A stretch of DNA of 64,000 nt. It comes from Thermoplasmatota archaeon (GTDB lineage Archaea > Thermoplasmatota > JAKEGO01). Shown here piece by piece: positions 1 to 7,933 of the stretch. The notes under the pieces are model-generated. The model was not told the DNA's origin. It did not search any database and saw only the letters and a list, made by a program, of their open reading frames with translations. The DNA lies in assembly GCA_028279595.1 (NCBI GenBank), contig JANQNK010000003.1, positions 240,568 to 304,567 on the forward strand. Reading direction: 5' to 3'. A program made the position numbers and the translations under genes. Within the stretch, counting starts at the first letter, position 1. Every line of letters begins with the position of its first letter.

Positions 1-3000
1 CGATGGCCTCCGAGAGGCCGGTCCGGTCCTCCTCGACCGCGAGCTGGCCGAGCCTCTTGCCCAGTATCTCGTCGACGGGCCTCCCCGTCAATATGGATGC
101 GGCGGCGTTCGCCGATGTGATCTTCCCGGAGCCGTCGATCGTGAGGATCGGATCGAGCGCGCTCTCGATGAGTCCGTCCCTTTCGGCCATTACCCTATCG
201 ATGTCGCCCTCGAGTTCTGTGGCCTTCGATCCGAGCTCCCTCTCGAGCTCCTTCCGCTCGGTAAGGTCCGCGGTCCGGTCCCTCAGGGTGGTTACCGCCG
301 TGTGGACACCGTCCTCCGTGCTCAGGACAGACCTCATCGAGGCCGGGATCGACCTCCCGTCGGCACCGATGACGTCCATGGAATAGTCCATCGCACCGTC
401 CGCGAGCAGGGAACCCATTATCTCGGGTATCGCAGCCCTTCCCTCCTCCGAGATCAGTTCGACGAGCGGCATCCCCCTCAGCTTCCCTGCCTTGTGGCCG
501 AAGAGCGACGCCGCGCCCTCGTTCACCTCGACGATGTCCCCCGGGGACCCCTCGTCAGTGACCGTGTGGACTATGACCGCGTCCGGTATCCCGTCCAGCA
601 GCCGTCGGTGATCGGCCTCGGCGGACCGTCGAGCCGAACGGGCCTCCTCGATATCGACCTCGGCCTGGACCGAACTCGATATGTCGCGGACGAATCCCAT
701 CACGGCGGGCCTTCCGTCGTGGAGCGTGGGGGCGAAGGACATCCTCAGAGGCACGTCCTTCCCGTCCTCGAGCAGTCCCGTGACCATGAATGAGGAACCC
801 TTCCCGCCGGCCTCACCGGCGGAGGAGAGTGCGTCCCTGACCCTCTCCCGGTCCTCGTCCGCGATAATGTCGGCGACCTCGGAGCCGATGAGGCCATCAC
901 GGTCCCTTCCCGTGATCACTGCGAGCTTGTCGTTGGCGTTGACGAAGACCCCTTCTAATGCCATGTAGGTGCCGTCCTCCGTGGCGTCCCCGACACCGTC
1001 GAACATGGTGCTGAACGCCTCGTTCTCGCTCGAGAGTGATGCCACAGTTCCGTATGTGAACCCCCTGTCCACTGCGATGGATGCGACATCGGACAGGTCG
1101 AGCGCGGTCGCCCTCTCCCGGCGTGTGAAATGATCGCCCTCCTTCCTGCAGAGGTAGATCGACCCGACAAGGTCCTCACCCTTCATCACGGGCATGACCA
1201 TGATGAAGCCGACCCCGGCACCGTTCAGGGTCGTCTCGAATTCGGTTGTGGACCCGTCGGCCGACAGGTCCTTGACCATGAGCTGTCCGAGGTTCACGAG
1301 TTCGGTGAGCTGGGCGATCGGCATATCGACGGCCGTGCCCGGCTCGATGTCGAGCGCACCATCTGGATAGATGCCGTACACCCTTGGCGATCCGTCCTCG
1401 ACAGTGAGGACGGCCGCATCGCAGTTGGTGAGCTCCACGAGATGCCCCATGGACCCGGAGATGATGGAATCGTTGTCCGCGGGGGTGATCACCGCCTTCT
1501 GCATCGACATGACCGCCCTCAGGACGCCGGTCCGGGTGTCGAGTTCCTCCGAACCCACGAGCCTGTTGAAGAATATGCCGACGTTCGTCTTCACCGCCGT
1601 CAGGAGCACGCCTTCCGGCGGTGCGCCTCCGGTCACGAGCACGCCGACCATGTCCTTCCCCGAGAAGATCGGCACGTGGGTAAGGTCCCCGTCGGCTATG
1701 TCCAGCCCCTCCTCTGGGGCCATCGTGACGGTGTCCCTAGTCTCCTTGAGCGTCTTGACGTTCAGGACGTCCTGATGAAGGACGGAGTACTTGTCTGTGG
1801 CTCCTTTGGGGAGGGATGAATGGGCGATCAGGTCGTACCGTTTCGTCTCCGGGTTCCTCATGTAGAACGCCTGCGGACCCTCACCCAGCCACTGGGCAGT
1901 CCAGCCGACGAGAGCGTTCCCCGCCTCGCCGGTGTCCGGAGCGGCGGCAAGCTTGAGCGCCAACTCCTGGAAAGAGCCCATCGCCTCCATCTGGGATGAC
2001 ATGGATGACTCCGTCTCGCTGGCCTTCGCCTCCAGCTTCGCGGTGTAACCCTCGATCTGCCTCTCCATCTCGATACGCCGCGTGACGTCCCTGGCGACTC
2101 CGATCAGGACGGTACCGGCAGGGGTAACACCCTGTCTCCTCAACCCCTCCACGACGGGATCGGCGACGACGGACTCGAACACCTCCAGCATCCTCTCCCC
2201 GTCGGGGGTCTTGACCGTTATGAAAGCCGGCGTATCGTCGCTCGCCGGCCTGTCCGTGAAGAGGGTCTTCGCGACCCTGTCCTCCTCCTCGGCTATGATG
2301 GTCGAAGCGCTGACCGGCGTGTCGTCCACGCCGAGCATGCTCTTTCCCGAAGGGGTCAGGTACTGGATGTCCCCCTTGGAGTCCCGGATGTAGACGATGT
2401 CAACAAGGGCATCCTCGACCGCGGACATGATGTCGGTCATCCCGGAGAGCTTCTGAAGGCTCTCCTCGATGGTCCCGGTGGCCTCGGCCTTCTCCTTCTC
2501 GGTGGTGCTCCTGAGCTCCTCGATCTCGCCCTCGAGCTTTCCCGCGTACTCCTTGAGCTTCTTCTGCAACTCCTTCTCGGGCGTGTGGTCGAGCAGGACT
2601 GCGGTGACGTTCTTCCCGGTCCTGTACGACGTGATCTGAACGGGGACCTTCTGCCCGCCGATCTCGTACTCCGCCACCGTGGAGAACCTTCCCTCCTTGA
2701 TGAAGTCCCTCAGGACCTTCCTGTCCAGGCCGAGGGCCTCGGTCAGGCGCATGCCCGTACCGTCGACGCCCGTAAGTTCGGTTGCGCTCTCGGGCCACAT
2801 GACGACCTCCTCCTCGTTGGCAATTATGAGGGCAAGGCCGCTCTGGGTCAGCGCGTCGCGATCGCGCATCAGGGACATCGCTTCGGACCGCGTCTTCTCG
2901 ATCCTGACCTCGAAGTCCGTTATGTCCGTGAATGTGAGTATCCTTCCGCCTTCCGTCCTGCCGACCCTCACCTCGTACTGCTTCCCGTCGTGCGAGAACT

Positions 3001-4351
3001 CGGCGCTATCAGTGCCCTCCTCGACGAGGAGCGGCGCGAGAGCCTTGGAGAGGTCTGCGATCTTCGATCCCCCCGACACCCCGAACGTCTCTCCGGCCGT
3101 CGAGGAGAACGATGTTATCGTTCCATCCACATCCACGAGCATGACGGGCGTCGGCATGCTCCCGATGGTCGCGGAGAGGTCGGCCATCTCCCGCTCTCCG
3201 GTGAGGTCGTACCAGACGAGGTGGAACAGCGCTCCTCCCTCCGACGTGGTGACCTCCAGCCTGTGAACGGTGCCGGCGAACGGCAGTTCCGCGGTCGCCC
3301 TGCCATCCTTCGCCGCGACCTCGAGGACGTCGAAGACCGCCTGTCTCGAGTCGCCCTCGAGGACCTCGAAGAGTGACCCATGCTTGACACCCACCAGCTT
3401 CTCGGCTGCGGGATTCATGAATGCGATCTCGCCTCCCGTCCGCAGTATCGCCATCGGGTACTCCGCCCTCTCGGCGAGTACCCTGTACGACTCCGAACTC
3501 GCCTTCACCCTCGCGTCACGGACCTCCTTCTCCAGGTATCCGCTGATGACGTCGGCGAGGAGCTCCATGGTGTTCTTCAGGGCCGGCGTGAACGAGTCCG
3601 GCTGGAAGGATCCGAATGTGACCGCTCCCTGGACCTGGCGTTCGACGATGAGGGGATAGGCTGCGTCGGCCTTCACGCCGTCCTCCATGTGGAGGCTGTC
3701 GATGGGAAAGAGGTTCTTCTCCTCCTCCAGGGACTGTCTGACGACCGGCTGCCTCGAAGACACCACACCGCTGAGGTGGGTGTAGTTCGGAGGTATGATC
3801 AATCCCGCGCGGCTCACCTGCTTGTCCCTTACCCAGCTGTGGATGACCGAGAACTGGTTGATGTCAGCGCTGTACGTGTAGGTGGTCACTGAATCGATGG
3901 CGAGGGAGGAGACCTCGTCGAGGACCTTTCCGAGGAACTCGTCCATGGACTTGGAGGAAAGGAGATACCGGAATATCGAGAGGTACTCCGATGTCATCGC
4001 GGACGCCGGTGTCCCGCTTATGATGACGACCGCCCCCTCCGTACCGTCCATCCCCTTGAACTCGGTCCATCTTGTGGACATGTCGACGGGGGTCATCCCC
4101 CTCCGCTCGATGGGGACCGACAGTTCCGCGACCCCCTGCTTCCGGAGCTCCTCCGCCACCGCGCGGAGGGTCTCCTCCCGGACCGCCTCGGGGAAGAGGA
4201 CCTCGAACGGCATGCCGAGCAGCTCCGCAGCGGTCCATCCGAGACCTCGGACCCGCTCGGTGCAGTACCAGACCGCTCCGTCCTTGTTCAGGATGATCAT
4301 GATGTCGGGTGTCGCTTCGAGGACTGCCTCGATCATGCCCTTTTCGTACAA
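1..4351 (-). CDS. Giant multi-PAS/GAF sensor protein, C-terminus off the left edge
   Basis: This reading frame is missing from the ORF track because its stop lies outside the window. I translated the minus strand and it stays open for about 1,450 codons. It contains roughly eight PAS-like segments, recognisable by cores such as TPDIMIILNKDGAVW, MPTPVMLVDVDGTITSF, LVDIVYIRDSKGDIQYL and LDPILTIDGSGKITSAN. About three GAF-like segments are interspersed (near residues 130-290 and in the middle of the protein). There is no signal peptide or membrane segment, so it is probably a cytoplasmic sensor. PAS and GAF domains bind small ligands or cofactors and normally control a C-terminal output domain. 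That output (histidine kinase, HTH or other) is not visible here. I prefer the TTG start at 4351 because a GGGGGA Shine-Dalgarno lies about 7 nt upstream; an in-frame ATG lies at 4336. Confidence 0.85.
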   Translation of the reverse strand, partial: MYEKGMIEAVLEATPDIMIILNKDGAVWYCTERVRGLGWTAAELLGMPFEVLFPEAVREETLRAVAEELRKQGVAELSVPIERRGMTPVDMSTRWTEFKGMDGTEGAVVIISGTPASAMTSEYLSIFRYLLSSKSMDEFLGKVLDEVSSLAIDSVTTYTYSADINQFSVIHSWVRDKQVSRAGLIIPPNYTHLSGVVSSRQPVVRQSLEEEKNLFPIDSLHMEDGVKADAAYPLIVERQVQGAVTFGSFQPDSFTPALKNTMELLADVISGYLEKEVRDARVKASSESYRVLAERAEYPMAILRTGGEIAFMNPAAEKLVGVKHGSLFEVLEGDSRQAVFDVLEVAAKDGRATAELPFAGTVHRLEVTTSEGGALFHLVWYDLTGEREMADLSATIGSMPTPVMLVDVDGTITSFSSTAGETFGVSGGSKIADLSKALAPLLVEEGTDSAEFSHDGKQYEVRVGRTEGGRILTFTDITDFEVRIEKTRSEAMSLMRDRDALTQSGLALIIANEEEVVMWPESATELTGVDGTGMRLTEALGLDRKVLRDFIKEGRFSTVAEYEIGGQKVPVQITSYRTGKNVTAVLLDHTPEKELQKKLKEYAGKLEGEIEELRSTTEKEKAEATGTIEESLQKLSGMTDIMSAVEDALVDIVYIRDSKGDIQYLTPSGKSMLGVDDTPVSASTIIAEEEDRVAKTLFTDRPASDDTPAFITVKTPDGERMLEVFESVVADPVVEGLRRQGVTPAGTVLIGVARDVTRRIEMERQIEGYTAKLEAKASETESSMSSQMEAMGSFQELALKLAAAPDTGEAGNALVGWTAQWLGEGPQAFYMRNPETKRYDLIAHSSLPKGATDKYSVLHQDVLNVKTLKETRDTVTMAPEEGLDIADGDLTHVPIFSGKDMVGVLVTGGAPPEGVLLTAVKTNVGIFFNRLVGSEELDTRTGVLRAVMSMQKAVITPADNDSIISGSMGHLVELTNCDAAVLTVEDGSPRVYGIYPDGALDIEPGTAVDMPIAQLTELVNLGQLMVKDLSADGSTTEFETTLNGAGVGFIMVMPVMKGEDLVGSIYLCRKEGDHFTRRERATALDLSDVASIAVDRGFTYGTVASLSSENEAFSTMFDGVGDATEDGTYMALEGVFVNANDKLAVITGRDRDGLIGSEVADIIADEDRERVRDALSSAGEAGGKGSSFMVTGLLEDGKDVPLRMSFAPTLHDGRPAVMGFVRDISSSVQAEVDIEEARSARRSAEADHRRLLDGIPDAVIVHTVTDEGSPGDIVEVNEGAASLFGHKAGKLRGMPLVELISEEGRAAIPEIMGSLLADGAMDYSMDVIGADGRSIPASMRSVLSTEDGVHTAVTTLRDRTADLTERKELERELGSKATELEGDIDRVMAERDGLIESALDPILTIDGSGKITSANAAASILTGRPVDEILGKRLGQLAVEEDRTGLSEAI

Positions 4352-4432
4352 GCGTAATCCCCCTTGCGGGAACGCAATGGCGACGGCATTATAACTTACT
4401 TTTGGAACGTGGCGCCGGAACTCCTGGGAGCG

Positions 4433-4543
4433 TCAGAACCTGGCGATCATCCTCGACCCACACTTCTTGCATCTGGTCATGAACGAGATGTACTCCGTCC
4501 ATTTCGACCTCTGCCATTGATGGCCGCACCTCAGGCACTTCAC
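4433..4543 (-). CDS. Tiny zinc-ribbon protein (about 36 residues)
   Basis: Translated by hand; it is too short for the ORF track in this frame. The product has two knuckles, CLRCG near the start and CKKCGS near the end, spaced 18-20 residues apart and joined by a basic, aromatic linker (HQWQRSKW). This is the layout of a small zinc ribbon. A GGAGGT Shine-Dalgarno lies 6 nt before the GTG at 4543, which makes that start the best supported. An in-frame ATG at 4591 would add 16 residues without a clear ribosome site. Nucleic-acid or protein binding is the usual role of such ribbons, but no specific function can be given. The competing ORF-track frame at 4389-4595 lacks these motifs. Confidence 0.6.
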   Translation of the reverse strand: MKCLRCGHQWQRSKWTEYISFMTRCKKCGSRMIARF

Positions 4544-4607
4544 CACGGTACCTCCGGTGTCCTTGGATGTCTGATGAGATAGATAAACCATTCACTGCGA
4601 GGGCCGA

Positions 4608-6029
4608 TCAACGGACGAAGGACTCGTGCATCCACCTGTTCTCGATCCTCGAGTAGTAGACGTAGGTCCCCGCGAGGATGTAGATTGCTATGCCCATGAG
4701 CATGAACTGGACCAGGTCCTGGTACTCGTCCCTGCCGAGCACTCCGTACAGCGCGGCAGCCATGCTGAGCGGCAGCGCGCCGAGGACGGTGAACAGTGCC
4801 AGGAACTTCGGCTCGAGGAGCATCTCCGCCGTCCGGAATCCCGTGAGGTAGGCCATGACCACACCCATGAAGACGGACCCTATCAGGACTATCGGAAGGG
4901 CGACGAACATCGCCATGGCGTCGACGAAGAGGAGCCCGATGCCCACGGCCATGAGGACCGAGACCAGTGCGGACATCATGAAGTGTAGCTTGAGCTTCGC
5001 CCTGATCACGTCCGCCGGGGAGATGGGCAGGACCTGGTAGCTGTTGAGGTAGTCCGAACCCGAGATCATGTAGTAGATGAGCATCCCGAAGAAGCCCATC
5101 GTCAGTGCGTAGAACTCCGGTCCGAAGGCGAGCTCGTCGGAGATCGTGTCGGACAGGATCTTGATCATGAACAGGGCGCCCATGGGCATGACGAAGGTGA
5201 ATGCGATCTTAGCCGTGCCGCCGGAGCGCTTCATGTCGAGGAACTCCTTCGCCACGAGGAGGCTGTCGAACCCTGTGAACGAGAACCGCTCCTCCGTCCT
5301 GTCGAGTATGCTCTCCGCCGTGTGCTCCTTGGACTCCCACTTCTCCTTGGAGAACGCGATGGCCATCGCGGAAAAGGCCATGATGGCCGAGAAGCTCATC
5401 ATGCCGAGGGCGAACGCCGTTCCGATATCGGCTCCGGAATACTTCAGGAGGTTGAGCCCGACCGGAGGCACTATCCACTTGACCGGGATGTCGGCCAGGA
5501 CCGCCAGGACCACGAGGGCGCCGAGGGAGCCGATGAGTGCCGACCCGAGCCCCTTTGACCTGATGTAGGCCATTGATATAGCGAAGGCGAGGGCGAATCC
5601 CAGGGTGAACGTCAGGAACATGCAGCCTGCGAGAACAGCGACCCCGATCACGGTGAAGTCCGTCATGGGAAGCGCCGCAGCCCCGAGGAGGCCTATAGAT
5701 ATCGGTGCCAGGATGATCGTGCTGTAGAAGAGGATGTCCTTCACGTAGATCAGGAAGTAGATCCTCTTCACCTCGATGGGGAGGTAGGGCTGTTGCGCCA
5801 CCAGGAGCTTGATGTCGCCGAAGCGCTTCTCGGCGATCTCCGGTGCCATGAAGGCGAACCCGCCGAGGATGAGCCCCGTCATCATGACGCTCATCTGGAG
5901 GAGGAGAACCATCTGCCTGACGTCCATCTCGGGGACGAGCGTTCCCTGGAGGACCCCGCCGAAGAAAACTCCGATGAGGATCAGCACGGGAAGGAGGATG
6001 AAGTTCTGGCCGCCAATGGCTATGTGCAT
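4608..6029 (-). CDS. ABC-2 type exporter permease
   Basis: This is a 473-residue integral membrane protein with about 12 hydrophobic helices and almost no soluble domain apart from a charged loop near residues 235-270. It begins with a hydrophobic segment and ends in a short cytoplasmic tail. It lies 46 nt downstream of an ABC ATPase gene on the same strand, so the two very likely form one ATP-driven exporter. The size suggests two fused six-helix halves, which would need only one permease gene with a dimer of the ATPase. The substrate cannot be read from the sequence. The ATG at 6029 has GGAAGAG upstream. The frame stays open above it for about 15 codons but contains no ATG, GTG or TTG, so 6029 stands. 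Confidence 0.75.
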   Translation of the reverse strand: MHIAIGGQNFILLPVLILIGVFFGGVLQGTLVPEMDVRQMVLLLQMSVMMTGLILGGFAFMAPEIAEKRFGDIKLLVAQQPYLPIEVKRIYFLIYVKDILFYSTIILAPISIGLLGAAALPMTDFTVIGVAVLAGCMFLTFTLGFALAFAISMAYIRSKGLGSALIGSLGALVVLAVLADIPVKWIVPPVGLNLLKYSGADIGTAFALGMMSFSAIMAFSAMAIAFSKEKWESKEHTAESILDRTEERFSFTGFDSLLVAKEFLDMKRSGGTAKIAFTFVMPMGALFMIKILSDTISDELAFGPEFYALTMGFFGMLIYYMISGSDYLNSYQVLPISPADVIRAKLKLHFMMSALVSVLMAVGIGLLFVDAMAMFVALPIVLIGSVFMGVVMAYLTGFRTAEMLLEPKFLALFTVLGALPLSMAAALYGVLGRDEYQDLVQFMLMGIAIYILAGTYVYYSRIENRWMHESFVR

Positions 6030-6075
6030 CCTGTACTCTTCCTTCCACAGTGTCCTCAGGAGCTCCGCCAGACCA

Positions 6076-6828
6076 TCACCCCTCGTAATCGAAACCGTCC
6101 ATGTAATACTGGTCCGCGCCGCCGACGAGCCTCATGAAGATCTGCTCGAGGTTCTCGTTCGGTCGGCTCCTGAGCTGGGACATCGTCCCCTCTCCGATCA
6201 TGACACCCCTGTTGATGATCGCAAGCCTGTCGCAGAGCTTCTCGGCGATCTCCAGGATATGGGTGTTCATGAAGATGGTGCCTCCCCTCTGGATGTAGTT
6301 GGCCAGGTAGGCCCGCACCTTCCTCTGGAAGATCGGGTCGAGGTTGATGAAGGGTTCGTCGAGGAAGACGAGCGAGGTCTCGGGCATCAGCGTCGCCGCG
6401 AGCATGACCTTCTGCCTCATCCCCTTTGACAGGTCCTTGCAGAGCGTCTCCCGCTTCTCCTCGATCTTGAAGAAGTCGATCCACTCGCCGATCTTACCCT
6501 CGAAGTTCTCCATTTCCCTTATGCGGGCGACGAAGTAGAGGTACTCCTCGACGGTGAGGAAGCTGGGAGGCGACTCCGTCTCCGGCATTATCGCGATCTC
6601 CTTCTTGACCTTGAAGGGGTCCTGCATGACGTTGAAGTTGAAGATGAACGCGTTCCCGGAGGTCGGGGCGATCTGGCTGGTGAGGATCTTCAGGAGCGTG
6701 GTCTTGCCCGCACCGTTCGGTCCGCACAGGCCGTAGAAGGAGCCCTGGGGGATCGACATGCTAACCCCGGAGAGGGCGGTGAAGTCCCCGAACTGCTTGA
6801 CGATGTTCTCCGCGACTATGACCTTCAT
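6076..6828 (-). CDS. ABC transporter ATP-binding protein
   Basis: This 250-residue ATPase carries Walker A GPNGAGKTT (residues 36-44), the signature LSKGMRQK (133-140) and Walker B/D-loop VFLDEPFINLD (154-164), with a switch histidine in MNTHILEIA. The signature has K in place of the usual second residue of LSGGQ, as in many ABC-2 export ATPases. It would power the adjacent permease (4608-6029). A TATA box lies about 26 nt upstream of the ATG with almost no leader, so the transporter operon probably starts here with a leaderless message. The substrate is unknown. Confidence 0.9.
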   Translation of the reverse strand: MKVIVAENIVKQFGDFTALSGVSMSIPQGSFYGLCGPNGAGKTTLLKILTSQIAPTSGNAFIFNFNVMQDPFKVKKEIAIMPETESPPSFLTVEEYLYFVARIREMENFEGKIGEWIDFFKIEEKRETLCKDLSKGMRQKVMLAATLMPETSLVFLDEPFINLDPIFQRKVRAYLANYIQRGGTIFMNTHILEIAEKLCDRLAIINRGVMIGEGTMSQLRSRPNENLEQIFMRLVGGADQYYMDGFDYEG

Positions 6829-6847
6829 GAGGGGACATCACGGGTAC

Positions 6848-6857
6848 TTTATATAAA
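6848..6857 (-). promoter_or_regulatory. TATA box for the ABC exporter operon
   Basis: On the minus strand this reads as an uninterrupted AT stretch containing TTTTATATAAA. Its centre is about 25 nt from the ATG at 6828, which fits an archaeal promoter that starts transcription at the start codon. Confidence 0.6.
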
Positions 6858-6895
6858 AATACTTTTAGAAACCCTTCCCGTTCTCCGAAGTCGGC

Positions 6896-7810
6896 TCATC
6901 CCTTCCCCTTTCGTTTCTGGGTACCTCTCTTCGATCTGGTCCCAGACGGGGGATACCTGGTCGTCGTCATCCCGGCCGACCTGTACACAAGGTAGAAGCC
7001 GATGATCGAGATGACGGACCCAGCCACCAGCTGCCAGATTGGCGGTACATCCCCATGGTCGAACAGGAGCATTGCGTTCCCGATCGACAGGACCACCGCT
7101 GAACACCCGATCCTCCGCCGAACCCTGTATGCTCGACGGGTGGCGGCCTTTCCCTCTTTCACGGCAACGATGATGATCGCGTGCAGGACGAGGATCGCGC
7201 TCAGCAGTTCTATGAGCTCCTCGGAGAGCACCGAGCCCCCCTCCGTGAGGTCCATCACCTCGCCCCCGGCCAGGATGATCAGTCCCAGGGTGAGTATGAT
7301 GGCGGCCGTCCTGTGTCTGACGACCGCACGCCACAGGAGGGGAAGGAAGAGCAGGAGGAACGGGATGGCGAACATGAGGGTACCGGCGAACGATTCCCTG
7401 AGCCACAGGTCCCAGTTGTTCTCCATGAAAAGCATCAGCACCGCGCTCACGAAGACCCCTGAAGGCACGATCTTCGGCATGAGCTCGTCAGCCCAGCCTG
7501 CCGGTGAGATGACGATCCCTTCCCGTCCACGCGCGTCCACCCACATTGGAACGCACAAGGCCACGATCAGGATGTAACAGATCCTCGTAACTATCTCGGG
7601 CGGCATGTACTCGCCCTCGATCCCCAGGTCGTTTAGCCCGGACACGTTGGCGGCGAGGGCGTAGACGAAGACCAGGAACAGGCTTACCGAGAGGTAGTAG
7701 ACGACTGACATCTCGGACGGTCCCAGCAGTGGTTTTCGCTTTGGCTCGGGCCTTCTCCTCGACATGCTCCCCCGGAATCGTATGCATGGGGCAGTGAAAA
7801 GGTTATCCAT
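6896..7810 (-). CDS. Membrane protein with about 8 transmembrane helices
   Basis: I do not recognise the family. About eight hydrophobic helices are visible after a short basic N-terminus (SRRRPEPKRK). The first is VVYYLSVSLFLVFVYAL and the last is IISIIGFYLVY-like near residue 270; the C-terminus is very basic. The ATG at 7810 is given, but the in-frame ATG at 7765 (MSRRRPEPK) may be the real start, because a TATA-like stretch at about 7825-7835 on this strand is only 20 nt above 7810. The gene is divergent from the first surface giant and shares its AT-rich intergenic region. It is separated from the ABC genes by its own stop and their promoter. Confidence 0.65.
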   Translation of the reverse strand: MDNLFTAPCIRFRGSMSRRRPEPKRKPLLGPSEMSVVYYLSVSLFLVFVYALAANVSGLNDLGIEGEYMPPEIVTRICYILIVALCVPMWVDARGREGIVISPAGWADELMPKIVPSGVFVSAVLMLFMENNWDLWLRESFAGTLMFAIPFLLLFLPLLWRAVVRHRTAAIILTLGLIILAGGEVMDLTEGGSVLSEELIELLSAILVLHAIIIVAVKEGKAATRRAYRVRRRIGCSAVVLSIGNAMLLFDHGDVPPIWQLVAGSVISIIGFYLVYRSAGMTTTRYPPSGTRSKRGTQKRKGKG

Positions 7811-7825
7811 CAGCCATTTCTAAAC

Positions 7826-7834
7826 TATTAAATA
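7826..7834 (+). promoter_or_regulatory. TATA box upstream of the first surface giant
   Basis: TATTAAATA lies in the only AT-rich stretch before the gene. Transcription would start near 7856 and leave a leader of about 78 nt before the ATG at 7934. The same AT-rich stretch may also serve the divergent membrane protein gene. Confidence 0.5.
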
Positions 7835-7862
7835 TCCAGGCGTCGATTGACATGTCGTTCCG

Positions 7863-7912
7863 GGACCCCGCCTGGGTGCGAGGTGCCCCAGGGCTATCGC
7901 CGTACGGGGTCC
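7863..7912 (+). promoter_or_regulatory. Structured GC-rich 5' leader of the first surface giant
   Basis: GGACCCCG (7863-7870) is perfectly complementary to CGGGGTCC (7905-7912). Inside it CCTGGG (7871-7876) pairs with CCCAGG (7887-7892), so an RNA could fold into two stacked stems just above the Shine-Dalgarno (AGGTGA at about 7923). Related inverted repeats precede the two paralogous genes. Whether the structure regulates translation is inference. Confidence 0.45.
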
Positions 7913-7933
7913 GGACCGATGCAGGTGACGAAA

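Noticed and set aside
6849-7406. 185-residue minus-strand ORF overlapping the 8-TM protein
   Set aside because: It lies in another frame of the same strand inside the membrane-protein gene, lacks hydrophobic pattern and ends past its stop; a frame shadow.
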